Positions 1 to 12,025 of a stretch of 64,000 nucleotides of DNA are shown here, one piece after another. The notes under the pieces were generated by a model. That model was not told the origin of the DNA, searched no databases, and worked only from the letters and a program-made list of their open reading frames with translations. Positions within the stretch are counted from its first letter, which is position 1; every line of letters begins with the position of its first letter. The position numbers and the translations under genes are program-made. Source of the stretch: Ottelia alismoides (lineage: Eukaryota > Streptophyta > Magnoliopsida > Alismatales > Hydrocharitaceae); the NCBI GenBank assembly GCA_037367405.1, contig JAZKJV010009328.1, positions 434,001-498,000 of the forward strand, read 5' to 3'.

Positions 1-1405
1 AAAATATTTTCTCTTCTTCTGTGAAAATTGTGCGTTCTGATAATGTATTGGAGTTCTATACTAGAGCTCTTTCCTTGCTCTTTTCATTTCGTGGTATAGT
101 TCATCAAACTTCTTGTGCTTGCACTTCACAACAAAACGATGTTGCAGAGCGGAAACATCGCCATCTATTGGATATCATTAGAACCCTACTTATTCAGAGT
201 CATGCTCCACACTCGTTTTGGGGTGATGCGGTTCTCACTGCTTGCTACCTAGTAAATCGCATGCCCTCGTCTGTCTTGGGTGAGAAAAATCCTTTCTCTA
301 TAGCCTTTCTTGAGAAGGAGTTGTTCTCTCTTACACCCCGTGTCTTTGGCTGTGTTGTGTTTGTCCATCAGTTGGTGCCAGGTCTTGATAAGCTCTCTCG
401 CAGGGCTGTCAAATGTGTGTTTGTGGATACTTCAGGACACAGAAGGGATATCGTTGCTTTGATCCGTTACGTCGAAAATATTTTGTTAGCACCGATGTCA
501 CATTCTTTGAATCTGTGATGTTTTTCTCTCCTACAGGTGACAGAATAACCACTTCCCATTATGATACTGAGGTTACATGCAACCTCCTCCTACGAGTCAG
601 TTACCTTCTACACCACCTCCCTCACCACCTCCTGTCATACCTTCACCACCACATTCACCACCTCCAGTGACCGTTGTTCCCCTTTTACCTAAATACTACA
701 CTCGTCGGCCCTCTTATGCTCATGGTCATTGTCCGTCATCCAGCATGCCCCATGTTTGTTTTGATAACATGATTTCTAACGATGAGTCTGAAGATCTATT
801 GATACATGGATCGCAGCAGGATGACGTTCATGAAAACTTGGACGTGCCTATCGCTATTCGGAAGCAGAGGCGTACTTGTGCATCCTACCCATTTGCCTCC
901 CAGGTTTCCTTTCATCGTCTTACAGGCGATTTCCAAAGATTTGCAGTTGCTCTATCTGCTATAGAAGTTCCACAGACTTACCAGGATGCATTGCAAGATA
1001 GCAAATGGCGCCTTGCTATGGAAGAAGAAATGGCCGCGTTGCAGTCCCGTGGAACATGGACCCTTGTTTCTCCTCCTCCCGGAGCGTCTGTTGTTAGCTG
1101 CAGGTGGGTGTTTACTGTTAAATACCATGCAGATGGGAGCCTTGATCGTTACAAAGCAAGGCTCGTGGCACGTGGTTTTACTCAGACCTATGGAGTTGAT
1201 TACTTGGACACGTTTTCTCCGGTTATTCGACATTCCACTTTACGTGTCCTTTCAGTTGCCGTAGCACGTGATTGGCCTTTATTCCAGCTTGACGTGAAAA
1301 ATGCATTTTTGTATGGAGATCTATAAGAAGAGGTCTATATGCAGCAGCCTCCGGGGTTTGCTGCTGAGGGGGAGTGTCAACAGGTTTGTAGACTCCATAA
1401 GGCTG
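1..1405 (+). pseudogene. Ty1/copia pol fragment, integrase to start of reverse transcriptase
   Basis: The fragment enters from the left edge inside the integrase core and reads through a DNVLEF motif (second catalytic Asp region), QQNDVAERKHRHLLD with the catalytic Glu, and SFWGDAVLTACYLVNRMPS, as in plant Ty1/copia polyproteins. A frameshift near 410-500 separates integrase from a proline-rich linker (about 577-700). The N-terminal RVT_2 region follows (SCRWVFTVKYHADGSLDRYK, DVKNAFLYGDL), then an in-frame TAA at 1324-1326, and similarity stops near 1400 before the YVDD active site. The 5' part lies outside the window. It resembles the copia at 3916-19857 closely enough to be the same family. 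It cannot encode a working enzyme. Confidence 0.9.
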
Positions 1406-2407
1406 ATTTATTCACTCCTTTTCTGATATTATATGCATTGGGTCCTTCTATACAAGTAGGGTTATGTACCTTGGTCATCTTGAGATCATATTATTAATAC
1501 AATTTTTCGATCATAAAGGTTGGTGATGGGTTGAATATCTAAAGGGTTCGATTGCGGACTCAACTGCATTGTTAAGTGATTACCAAGAAGAGATCTCTGG
1601 CCTGAGAAGGAGATGACAAACCATACTCTAAAGGTCAATACCCAACTGACCTCTTGATGCAGGTCTTCTGCATAACAATAGAGATTCAAAGGTGTTGAGT
1701 GAGTTAAGTCAAAGAGTATACTTAGCGAGATCAAAATAACAGAGACCTACGCCATATGCTGTAACGATATAGGCATGCATCTGCTGACCAGAGACAAATG
1801 TATTACTATATGTTTGAGTATGTACATTTGATAGACGATTAGGTTGATGACCTAATCAAGGTATATATATCGGCGTGCTAGTGTGCATATGAAGCCATAT
1901 GAGTGATACACTCTCTCAAAGGGATCATACAGATTCACAACTGAACAGGAAGACATGAACTCACTCACGAGATATTGGGATAAAACAAATTTCATCGACG
2001 ACCGTTTTATTTTGGAAACAAGACATGATTTGTAGGCATGATATATGCTTTTTGAAAGTATGTGATCGAAACCAAATGATCAAATGAGAAACTTAATACT
2101 AAAACTTTGAAGAAGACAATTCAAATGAGATCAGAATTTCAAGTTCAATTAGGGTCTTCCAGTATGTAGGATGTACTTGTATTAGGAATGCTCGAGGGTG
2201 ATGTGATCTTAAACTAATTATATAGTAAGACACTTCCTTTTCGATGGAGTGATGAAAAGATTTGGATTTTAGTGACTCCGCTTAATGAACAAGTTGTCTA
2301 ATCTTAGTTCAAATGCTGGACATTGTTTAAATTAGATTTAAGTATAATGAAAAGATAGGATATTTTGTCTAATATGATCAAACAACACTGAGAGGTCTTT
2401 TTTAGAT
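1406..2407. other. Interval without recognisable gene
   Basis: About 1 kb of moderately AT-rich sequence between the broken copia fragment and L1-A. Open frames are short and resemble no family I know. I see no LTR termini, terminal inverted repeats or tRNA here. It may be old repeat debris. Confidence 0.4.
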
Positions 2408-3910
2408 CTGGATATGAATATTGAGGAAAGATGTAGAAAGTGGAGAGAGAAGAGCGGCCTGGAGCGAGCGTGGAGGGGCCTAGAGCGAGTGGTTCCGGAG
2501 CGTCTAGGAGTGAGAAGGGATGCGAGTTTGGTGAGTGAAGGGCCTCAGATAACTGTGAGGGCGGAGGCAATTGTGGGGAGGATGCTCACAAGGACCTAAT
2601 TGATGTCATCACAGAAGAGTTGGCTAGATAGGGATCGTGGAGCACCCTACGGAAGAAATCATGTCGACTAAAGCTCCGTAGGGAGGAGAAGCCTTGGTGT
2701 TTTAAGTGTGGAGCACCAAATCATATGTCCAAAGCTTGCAAGGCAACAAAACCAATTGTGCTTCCGATGTGGTCAACTGAGCCATCGAATCAGAGACTGC
2801 ACAGGAGAAGGCACATGGTCGAAGAAGGCATCGGGCAAGTTTCTTTCGGATAAGGAGTTGGTATCTTTGTTGCGACGGTTGTTGAAGAAGGTGGAATGTG
2901 GAAGGAAAGGTAGAGGACTTGAGGCGATTTCAGGATAGGCTAGGGCTGGCAAAGGAGGCCGACATCCACGTCGACTCTCTATGGCTGTCAAGGGGCAACT
3001 TCTGCATGCGGGGTCTGTCGAGTAGAGGCACGACAGAGGTAATTGAGGGGGCTTTGGAGGAATGCTTCTGGTAGGAGTTGAGGGGGCTTGTCCGATGGCA
3101 ACGACCACGTTACTTGAATTGCGGTTCTGCCTGTGTGGACCTGGTTTGGAGGCTAAAGGAGACATGAGTTCATCTCCAATGTCGAAACATAGAGTAACTG
3201 CAAGTAGCTTTCACGTATTTGGGGGTGGTCGAGGAGGTTTGATGCACAAGACTTTGAGTTGGTGAGAAATTGTACGTTGAGCTTTTGCTGAGGGGGAGTA
3301 GGTCACCTTCGTTAAATCGTTCCTAGTTGAAGGTCGAGCGGAAGGCGGTCCTGTTGTGGGTCGTTCTCTTGAGAGAGAATGTTGTTGATGGCCTTTTTCA
3401 GCGATGGTGCCGGAGAAGACAATGGTGCAGGAGGGGTGGCGACAACTGGACATACCAGAGGAGGCATTGGGGAAGCGAAATCGGTGGCATTAACTGCAGA
3501 GATTGTGGAAGTGATGGCATTAACTGCGGAAAATGTGGAATCGGCAGAAGGAGGAGGTGCTTTAGCTGCGCCTAGCATTGTTGACCCGAATGCCTCGAAG
3601 ATGTTCTTCTAATTCCGGTGGTAGAAGGAGGCGGTGCTTTTCAGCACATCTTTTGTGGCTTCTAATTCCGAGATAGATGCTAACCTAAACAGGACCTTTA
3701 CAATTGGCTTTTTGGCGGCGTGTTTGTGCACATATCCTTTCGAGTCGATGGATCCTAATGGCATGTTGTACACAAAGTATTCCTTGAGTCTGAAGCTTGA
3801 CTTGAAATCAAACCATTTTGGAGGACCGCTTTTTTAGGATATTTCTGGTCGGATCCGGAGACTAGTGTTGATCTTCTTATGGAACCTTCTTCGGGGATTT
3901 CACGTAAAAG
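2408..3910 (+). pseudogene. L1-A ORF1-like region with two CCHC zinc knuckles
   Basis: This is the nucleic-acid-binding ORF1 part of L1-A. Two CX2CX4HX4C knuckles are readable: CFKCGAPNHMSKAC from 2698 and CFRCGQLSHRIRDC from 2759. They lie in different frames, so a frameshift separates them. L1-B has the same pair (CFRCGERGHVAS and CYSCGRVGHRQASC), which supports the family call. The rest is rich in Gly and Arg and crossed by many stops. The start near 2414 (an ATG) is only a guess. The copia insertion at 3916 cuts the region off before the ORF1/ORF2 junction. Confidence 0.7.
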
Positions 3911-3915
3911 GCACG

Positions 3916-4058
3916 TGTTGAGATAAATATATCTCTCAGTATCATTTTATATTTTATGTTATCCTCGTGTACAACTCTTGTAATTAACCCATGGCTTTTC
4001 TCCTATATAAGAGAGACTATGGGTCCCATCTAATACACGTCTCAGTTTTATTCCAACG
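3916..4058 (+). repeat. Copia1 5' LTR (143 bp)
   Basis: Begins TGTTGAG and ends CAACG, where the 3' copy ends CAACA, so the terminal CA has mutated. It matches 19716-19857 along its length with a few substitutions. It carries a TATATAA box at 4004-4010 inside the near-palindrome ctcctatataagagag, the likely U3/R promoter element. At about 140 bp this is very short for a plant copia LTR. Confidence 0.92.
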
Positions 4059-4070
4059 TGGTACCGGAGC
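4059..4070 (+). promoter_or_regulatory. Copia1 primer-binding site (tRNA-iMet)
   Basis: TGGTACCGGAGC directly follows the 5' LTR. It differs at two positions from the usual plant initiator-Met site TGGTATCAGAGC. Confidence 0.8.
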
Positions 4071-4124
4071 AACGGTCCTAGACCGGGATTCCATATCCCA
4101 CCCAAAACCCTAACCCTACACCAC

Positions 4125-6853
4125 TGTGAAACCCCCGAAACCCGAACAGGGACTAAAACGCAAAGCTTGACTGAGTCTGGACTTAATTGCGAAATCTGTA
4201 CTTTCTCAGTAATCAAAAAATTCGAGTAAGGAGTCCATTGCATAGGGCTCGTCGATAGCTTTCCAACGAGTCCAAGAACGTTAAAATCCGACTTTGGGAG
4301 CTCAAGTTATGGTCATTTTAGCAAGGAGGGGTACAAGTCACTTTCAGATCTGAACCCGGATCCGAATCCGGGTCGGACCCGTATATTCCGCCCTCCCTCC
4401 CTTCGTCAACCTCGCCCAAATGGCCCAACATCTTTTCCTTCGACCTCCAGCCCTCCCCTCCTCCATTCCTCCCCCCTCTCCTTCACCAAGGGCCGCCGGA
4501 GCACCTTGGATCGACGACCCAAAGCCAGAAGGTACGATATCCCCCCTCCTCCTTGCTGCGATTCCACACTATTCTTAGTCCTATGCCGCCAGATTTGTCT
4601 TCAAATGCCCTGAGGTCATTAGTTGCAGAAGTATATAAGCATGTATTGGGTGTTTCTTGTCGCATGTAGATCCGAGATAGAATGTCCTCTCTTTGAATCT
4701 CGGGTCCCTGAACAGTTTAGTTGCACTGTCAATATCTAAGAACCAAATGCCAATATATTTATATTTGTTAGATCTATATTTTGGAGAGATTTGGAACATC
4801 CAATTTTAGATGATCCACTGAAATCGAGACAAGTTTTAGTATCCTGTATATTGCCTGCACGTGAATATCCGACATCCAAATCCAGACCAAATTGGTAGCA
4901 GTTTAAACAAATATAAAGCTCCAGTTCATTAATCTTAACTATGGGCTGAAATGGATTTGGAGATTGTTAGCCTTGTTTGATTTGATCTCCCTTAACGACA
5001 TGTACTGGGAAAAAAAACTGAGCCCTAAGTTTCTCTTAAAAATAACAGACCGAATAGTTGTATTAGATTGTAAGTGAACTGCTTCAGAACAGATTTGAAG
5101 ATGGTCTGTAAAAAGACAAATCAAGTGGGGAACTAAGGACCAATAGATGACATAATGTTGCATCGGCTTGCAATTAAGAATATAAGGATAGGTGAGTATC
5201 AAGTTGGAGAGAACGATGAAGATAACTGCCTGGGAGGGAAATTCATTTTGTTATCAATGCCATATTTTGCAATGGGGTGTGATCACATTGTAGTCCAAAG
5301 GGTATATCTATAACAGTGGAAGGCCCAGTAACTGGTTCAGCATCTGAAGGAGATTCCGACCTGAAATCTAGCATTGATTAGGTTGAGATTACTTTAGAGT
5401 TAACAAATTTCAGTTATTTAGAGGCCAATAATCATCTTTGATGTTTAGGTATTTCTTCACCTTTTCTGCGAGGCTACCTTCTGTTTATCGATGCACTTCC
5501 TCCTTGGTTCCAGATGATCTTTTCAAAATGTTATATTTGAAGAATCGATCTCTTGAGATGACCATCATCATGGTTCTTTATCAAAGACAATTTCTTGATG
5601 TATAACATCTTTGAATAGTCTCTTTGTGACGACATATGATGTAACCGAGCATTTCAAATCTCTTAGCCACTCTGTAGCATTATCTATATTAATCAAGAAC
5701 ATCATCGAAGGTCATATTTTGAAGGCGATCGAGTAGTTTGAGCTAGGTTTTCCAAGGGAGGGGCATGCACCCTTGGGGCCCCGGATAGAAGCCTAGATGA
5801 CCGCGATCCAACTGCTATTGGAGCTGCGATGGTTGGGGGACATGTTGCTTGGCACACCCAGGTGCGGGCACTTGCGTGCTTTAGCCCGGTGCTCGAGCGC
5901 GAGCCAAGTAGTCGTGGTTGGTCGGCTAGTGTTTCGCTTTTCACTTAGAGTTAACACTCGTGTACGGAACAATGTAGGCCACGTTGGTCGGTATTCCGAG
6001 TGGGAGCACTAAGAGGGGAGTTCCGGGAAAATGTGGTTAATGAAGTTGGTGATGGGACGTGAATCTCCTGTGTATAAGGAGGATCGAATTCTCGCGATGA
6101 TTTGCGGGTTGGAATCTAATTTGTGAATCGGAAGTATCATTGGGAAGTGGAGCTAAGTGGACGTGTTGGGAACTTAGTTAGGATGCATTATACCCCACCG
6201 CATGCCTACGGAGGCACCCCAACCCTAAGGTATTTTCTTTTACCTTAGAGTCATAGTGTGAGGTCTCATCTAGACCAAGACCACAGACTATCCACGAAGC
6301 TTGGTTACTCGTATCCATATCCAGATCAAATAATAAAAAGTAAAAATATGTAATTCTTTGTGAGATCAATTACCCTGTTTCTTTCCCTTTTGCACACATT
6401 TTATCCTGCATTTCTTGTTGTGTAGTTTGTTTAAATCGTATTGGGCAACTTTGCTCATAACTTACCTACGTGTGGATCCGCAGGTTCGCAACAGTGATTG
6501 TTGGAGGCACCACCCCTTTTTGTAGCCTCACGACACTTTTTTTTGCCGTACAGTTGTGGGTAGTAGGTTTACTATCTTTCTTCACTTGTAGTATTTGTTG
6601 AGAGACATGGCATGTAATGATTAATTGTGGACATCTATATTTATGCTTACATGTAAATTTTGTGCACATGAAATGATCAATGGAATGATCAATGGAATGT
6701 GATTATGAACATGTCATGAATGGAAAAATAAAATTTTTATATTTCAGTAAATTGTGTTATTTCTCCTGCTTATGTGTATGTCATTAGTATTCGAATGTGG
6801 AATGTATGTGCGTGGATTGGTTTGCCGAGTACCCGGATCGTAGGGGCGTTACA
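4125..6853 (+). repeat. Gypsy1 5' LTR (2.73 kb)
   Basis: Starts TGTGAAACCCCC and ends GGGGCGTTACA, with TG...CA termini. It aligns with 12170-14923 throughout. Visible differences include 3 extra bases near 13406 and about 24 extra bases near 13912-13937 in the 3' copy. The part near 4245-4315, with tagctttccaacgag and gagctcaagttatgg, looks like motifs I recall from other plant gypsy LTRs. Confidence 0.95.
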
Positions 6854-6856
6854 GAT

Positions 6857-6868
6857 TGGTATCAGAGC
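6857..6868 (+). promoter_or_regulatory. Gypsy1 primer-binding site (tRNA-iMet)
   Basis: TGGTATCAGAGC lies three bases after the 5' LTR end and is the exact plant initiator-Met primer site for minus-strand synthesis. Confidence 0.9.
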
Positions 6869-9800
6869 CGTGGTACTCCATTCCCTTCCATGTATATTTT
6901 CCTTATTGGTATTCGGATATTGGATAGTGTTGAAGTCTTCTGAACCAACATGAATCCATAGGAGAATAACACGATTACAACCATGTGCACATGTCTCTCA
7001 TAATGTCTCTCTCAAGAAAAGCAAGTACTAATGCCTTAGTTCTTTACGCAGAACCATGCCGCCACGCGTAGACCAGGATGTGGCACAGCAGTTGGCTCTC
7101 CTTGTACAGGCGGTGCAAGGGATCCAACAGTGCCAAGAGGCATTTGAGCAGCGACTCCAGCAGCATGACTCCTCCTACCGTCCCTCTCACGATGGGGAGG
7201 AGAGCGTCGACTTGTCATTCTCTATGGATCCTGAGCAGCCAGAGGATACAGATGCCTTGCAGAAGCATCAGAGCACTTACGCAGCATACCAACGGGCGGC
7301 GGTACCACGGTTCTTCGGTACTACCACCCCTGACGATGCAGAGCTTTGGATGTCAGAGATGTCCAAGGTCCTGAGGATGATACATGCACCCGAGGATACT
7401 TGGGTATCTTTTGCTGAGTATTCTCTTGCTGGGTATGCTGAGCGGTGGTGGAATGCCACCAAGGAGCACTTGACCGATCCCATCACTTGGGAGGTCTTCT
7501 TTGACGAGTTCCGTGCAGAGTTCTACCCGGACCATTGGGTGGAGGATCAGAGGAGAGAGTTTGCTGAACTGACACAAGGGTCGATGACGGCCCAAGAGTA
7601 CATGATCCGATACACAGAGTTGTCTCGCCATTCCCCTGCTACGACTGCTTACCCTCAGGAGAACTTGCAGAAGTTCATCCGAGGGATGCGCGAGGAGGTT
7701 CAGGACAGACTTTCCACCTTGGACCTTACCTCCATTAAGGAGGTTACTGCGAAGGCGACAAAGTGGGAAGCTACACAACGTCGATTGCATGGGGGCCAGT
7801 CGCAGTTACCTCCACCCCAGCCTAGCCGAGCTGCGCGTCGGGACTTCTCTCGGTTCCGTAGAGACCGTCGCCACCACCCGACAGCGGCGACACCATCCAC
7901 TAGCAGGTTCGCACCATCGCCTACCTTGGGACAAGCCTTGGCAGGACGCAGTTCAGTTTCTTCTCGCCCCCCTGCGCAGACACAGAGCCGTGGACTTGGG
8001 GGCGGCAGTTCCGCTTTTGGTGGGAGCTTGTCACAGGCAGACAGTCGTACTTGCTACTTTTGCAGACAACCGAGTCATTTCAAGGCCCAATGCCCTTTGC
8101 GTACCAGTAGCTTAGGCGTGCAACAGCAACAGAGTGGAAGACCAACTGGGTCTTCCAGCCAGTTTCAGAGATCAGGATCCCGTCGAGGAGGACGTGACTT
8201 CCAGCGAGCCCCACATCAGACAGTCAGTGTTGCGGGATCTAGTGCACCACGGCGAGGACAACTGAATGCAGTAACACAAGAGCAGGCCCACGCTTCTGGA
8301 CCGATCGTCAAAGGTATGATTTCAGCTCATGGGACGTCTTTACATGCACTGTTTGATTCAGGGGCTACACATTCCTTCCTTGCACATCATATGGTGCCCA
8401 CATTGGATAAGTCAGTGATGGAGGTTACTTCCCCATACTACATCAAAGGTCCAGGGGACCAATTGTTCATTATCCGTCAGGCAGTGGAGGATGTGTGTGT
8501 ACAGATAGGTGGACATGAGATGCTTGCATTCTTGTTGTTGATACAGTTAGAGGATTTTGACATCATCCTGGGCATGGACTGGTTAGAGAGGTACCATGCG
8601 TGCCTGGACTGTTTTGGGAAGACGGTGGTCTTCCACTTACCTGGAGTGCCTCCATTTCAGTTCGATGGGTGCTTATCTGTGGGCGGGATTGAGTGCATCT
8701 CCGCCTTGAGGGTACAACAGTTTCTTACCCAAGGTTGCGTAGGCTACCTTGCCTACGTGGTAGACTCAGCGACACAGGATCAGATGATGGAGGATGTCAG
8801 AGTTGTGCATGAGTTCCCTGTATTTCCAGATGAACTGCCTGGATTACTGCCAGTACGAGAGATAGAGTTTGAGATCGTGCTATTGCCAGATACACAGCCG
8901 ATTTCTATCCCTCCGTACAGGTTGGCCCAAGCTGAGCTCAAGGAGCTCAAGTTACAGTTGCAGGAGCTGTTGGAGAAGGGATTCATCCGCCCCAGTACGT
9001 CACCATGGGGAGCCCCGGTCCTGTTCGTGAGGAAGAAGGATGGATCCCTAAGGCTATGCATAGACTACAGGCAGTTGAACAAGAGAACGGTCAAGAACCG
9101 TTACCCACTCCCCAGGATAGATGATATATTTGACCAGTTGCAGGGAGCAGCAGTGTTCTCTAAGATTGACCTGCGGTCGGGTTATCATCAATTGAGGATC
9201 AAGGAAGCCGATGTAATGAAGTCTGCATTCCGCACCAGATATGGCCACTATGAGTTCTTGGTGATGCCATTTGGACTCACGAATGCACCTGCCACATTCA
9301 TGGATTTGATGAACCGGGTCTTTCGTCCGCATCTGGACAGATTTGTGATTGTGTTCATTGATGATGTTCTAGTCTACTCTCATGATGAATACGAACACGA
9401 GTCTCATCTCCGCGCCGTACTAGAGACGCTCCGAGAGCACCAGTTATATGCCAAATACAACAAGTGCGAGTTTTGACTTTCTGAGGTGGCATTTCTTGGC
9501 CACGTGGTTTCTGGAGCGGGGGTGTCAGTTGACCCTGCCAAGATAGAGGCGGTGGTGTCTTGGGAGCGACCCAAGACGGTTACAGAGATTCGCAGCTTCC
9601 TTGACCTCGCTGGGTACTACAGGAGGTTTATTAGAGGGTTCTCCCAGTTGGCTCTACCCCTCACCCGGTTGACGCAAAAGGATGTGCCATTTGTCTGGAG
9701 TGACAAATGTGAGTTGAGCTTTCGAACGTTGAAGGAGCGATTGACTTCTGCGCCCATCCTCACCCTTCCTTCTGGTACCTTAGATTTCACCGTGTACACG

Positions 9801-10320
9801 GATGCTTCCAAGGAGGGCTTGGGTGCAGTGCTGATGCAACGTGGACAGGTTGTGGCATACGGTCACGACAGCTGAAGAACCATGAATGCAACTACCCCAC
9901 TCATGACTTGAAGTTGGCGGTCGTAGTCTTTGCATTAAAGATATGGCGTCACTATTTGTATGGGGTGACATTTGAGATCTTCACAGACCACAAGAGCCTC
10001 AAATACATTTTTGATCAGAAGGAGTTAAATATGAGACAAAGGCGGTGGATGGAACTGCTAAAAGATTATGATTGTACCATCTCCTACCATCCCGGTAAGG
10101 GAAATGTGGTAGCAGATGCCTTGAGTAGGCGACCATACGTTGAGGGTCCAGCATCTTGGTTGCAGACTTGGGATGTGCTCACTGCACTTAGTGAGTGGCA
10201 TCCATTTGAGGGCACATCCGATGCAGTGACAGTGCCAGCCAAGTATAACAGCTTGTGGGATAGGATCGTTCAAGGGCAACAGACAGATCAGAGGATCCAA
10301 GACTTGTACCACAGATGCTT

Positions 10321-10800
10321 GAAGGATGAATTCGATGGATTTCGAGTCCGTGAATCCATCGTATGGAAGGGGGACCGTGTGTGTGTCCCGGATGACAAGG
10401 AGCTGAGGAGAGAAATCCTGGATGAGGCGCATAGCTCGAGACTTTCCATACATCCAGATGGCACCAAGATGTACAGAGACCTCCGTCAACACTTTTGGTG
10501 GGAAGGCATGAAGAAGGACATAGCCGAACATGTTAGCAGGTGTCTTACTTGTCAGATGGTGAAGGATGAATTCGATGGATTTCGAGTCCGTGAATCCATC
10601 GTATGGAAGGGGGACCGTGTGTGTGTCCCGGATGACAAGGAGCTGAGGAGAGAAATCCTGGATGAGGCGCATAGCTCGAGACTTTCCATACATCCAGATG
10701 GCACCAAGATGTACAGAGACCTCCGTCAACACTTTTGGTGGGAAGGCATGAAGAAGGACATAGCCGAACATGTTAGCAGGTGTCTTACTTGTCAGATGGT
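10321..10800 (+). repeat. Perfect 240-bp direct tandem duplication in Gypsy1 integrase
   Basis: 10321-10560 and 10561-10800 are identical base for base. The unit is 80 codons, so the frame is kept. It covers the integrase N-terminal zinc-binding segment, including the histidines of [11 protein letters not shown] and the CLTCQ cysteines. The six bases tgaagg occur at the unit start, the internal junction and the downstream edge, consistent with slippage or unequal exchange at microhomology. Gypsy2 has one copy. Confidence 0.97.
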
Positions 10801-11497
10801 GAAGGCAGAACACCAAAGGCCTCCTGGTTTACTGCAGCCTCTTCCCATTCCGGTGTGGAAATGGGAGAGCATCTCCATGGATTTTGTCACATCATTGCCG
10901 CGCACCCCTGGAGGGCATGATGCGATATGGGTCATCGTTGACCGGTTGACCAAGTCAGCACATTTCATCCCGGTCAACATGACATATACACCAGTGCAAC
11001 TAGCCAAGTTATATGTTCAGCACTTCATTCGGTTGCATGGGATACCCAAGAAAGTAGTGTCAGATAGAGATTTCCGTTTCACATCACACTACTGGGGAGA
11101 GTCCATGAGAGCCTTGAAGACAGAGCTACATATGAGTTCAGCCTACCATCCCCAGACAGATGGGCAGTCTGAGAGGACCATTCAGACCTTGGAGGATCTA
11201 CTACGAGCCTGCGCGGTTGAGTGGAAGGGATCTTGGAAGGATCACCTCCCACTAGTTGAGTTCACATATAACAATAGCTACCGTGTCAGTATAGGCATGG
11301 CACCTTTTGAGGCGTTATACGGGAGGCGGTGCACCACTCCTTTATGTTGGCAACAGGTGGGTGACAACGCCATGTTCACCCCACAAATCATTGAGGAGAC
11401 ATCTAAGGTGGTGGGTACTGTTAGAAGGAAATTACTGACTGCGCAGAGCCGTCAGAAGAGTTACGCCGACCATCGACGTAGGGATCTTGAGTTTCAG

Positions 11498-11577
11498 GTA
11501 TGTTATCCTACATTCGCTCCCTAGTGGGTATAGTTCTTAGCCAATCATGCGTGACTAAGTGTTTCTCATGATCATAG
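11498..11577 (+). other. Candidate spliceosomal intron in Gypsy1 pol (80 bp)
   Basis: After the codons for DLEFQ the sequence runs GTATGT...ATCATAG and then resumes with VGDFVFLRVSP. Removal joins CAG to GTC in frame; without removal the frame ends at 11522-11524. Gypsy2 has an unrelated-looking 86-bp GT...TATAG interval at the identical place (34077-34162). Confidence 0.75.
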
Positions 11578-12025
11578 GTCGGAGACTTCGTGTTCTTACG
11601 CGTGTCCCCAACGAGGGGCGTACAATGTTTCGGTGCAAAAGGCAAGCTAGCACCGCGTTTCGTGGGACCGTTCGAGATTTTGGCCCGTGTGGGGAAAGTA
11701 GCCTACAGGGTAGCCCTTCCCCCACACCTCGAGGGCATCCATGACGTATTCCACGTGTCGAATCTCAGAAAGTACATCCGAGATCCTCGACACGTGATCA
11801 GCTATGAGGACTTGACGGTGGAGCCAAACTTATCCTTCCCAGAAGAGCCGGTGCAGATTTTAGACCACGCGGTCAAGAAGTTGAGGTGGAAGGAGATCCC
11901 TTTGGTCAAGGTTCTGTGGCGAAGTCAAGACGTTGAGGAAGCGACGTGGGAACCTGAGACGGACATGAGGGAGAAATACCCTCAATTGTTCACAGGTACG
12001 AAACTGAAGCCGTAGTCGAGTTCTT

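Larger units (their letters stand above)
7056..12015 (+). pseudogene. Gypsy1 gag-pol polyprotein, broken, with intron and integrase duplication
   Basis: The frame opens at ATG 7056. In order: Gag (retrotransposon-gag region about residues 70-200), zinc knuckle [14 protein letters not shown] near residue 333, aspartic protease [10 protein letters not shown] near 432, RT with FIDD near 767, RNase H (YTDAS at 9795), integrase zinc-binding region, DDE core (about 10870-11200; [12 protein letters not shown] carries the Glu), then after a candidate intron (11498-11577) a GPY/F-type region and a C-terminal chromodomain ending at 12013-12015. Breaks: a TGA at 9474-9476 where relatives have Trp, and a one-base loss near 9862 in RNase H. 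The integrase zinc region is duplicated (10321-10800). The protein would supply reverse transcription and integration; the chromodomain directs targeting in this group. Confidence 0.93.

Noticed and set aside
952..1233. Reverse-strand open frame opposite the copia RT
   Set aside because: Shadow of the plus-strand copia coding sequence; no recognisable protein.
4483..4799. Repeated reverse-strand short frames, also at 12528-12844
   Set aside because: They lie in the two Gypsy1 LTRs, so the repetition comes from the LTR pair and not from a gene family.
10321..10800. Possible CRISPR-like or satellite array
   Set aside because: Only two adjacent units with no spacers, inside an integrase reading frame; a simple tandem duplication.
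10058..10816. 252-residue reverse-strand open frame with an internal protein repeat
   Set aside because: The repeat is the mirror of the 240-bp integrase duplication; the frame is antisense to Gypsy1 pol.
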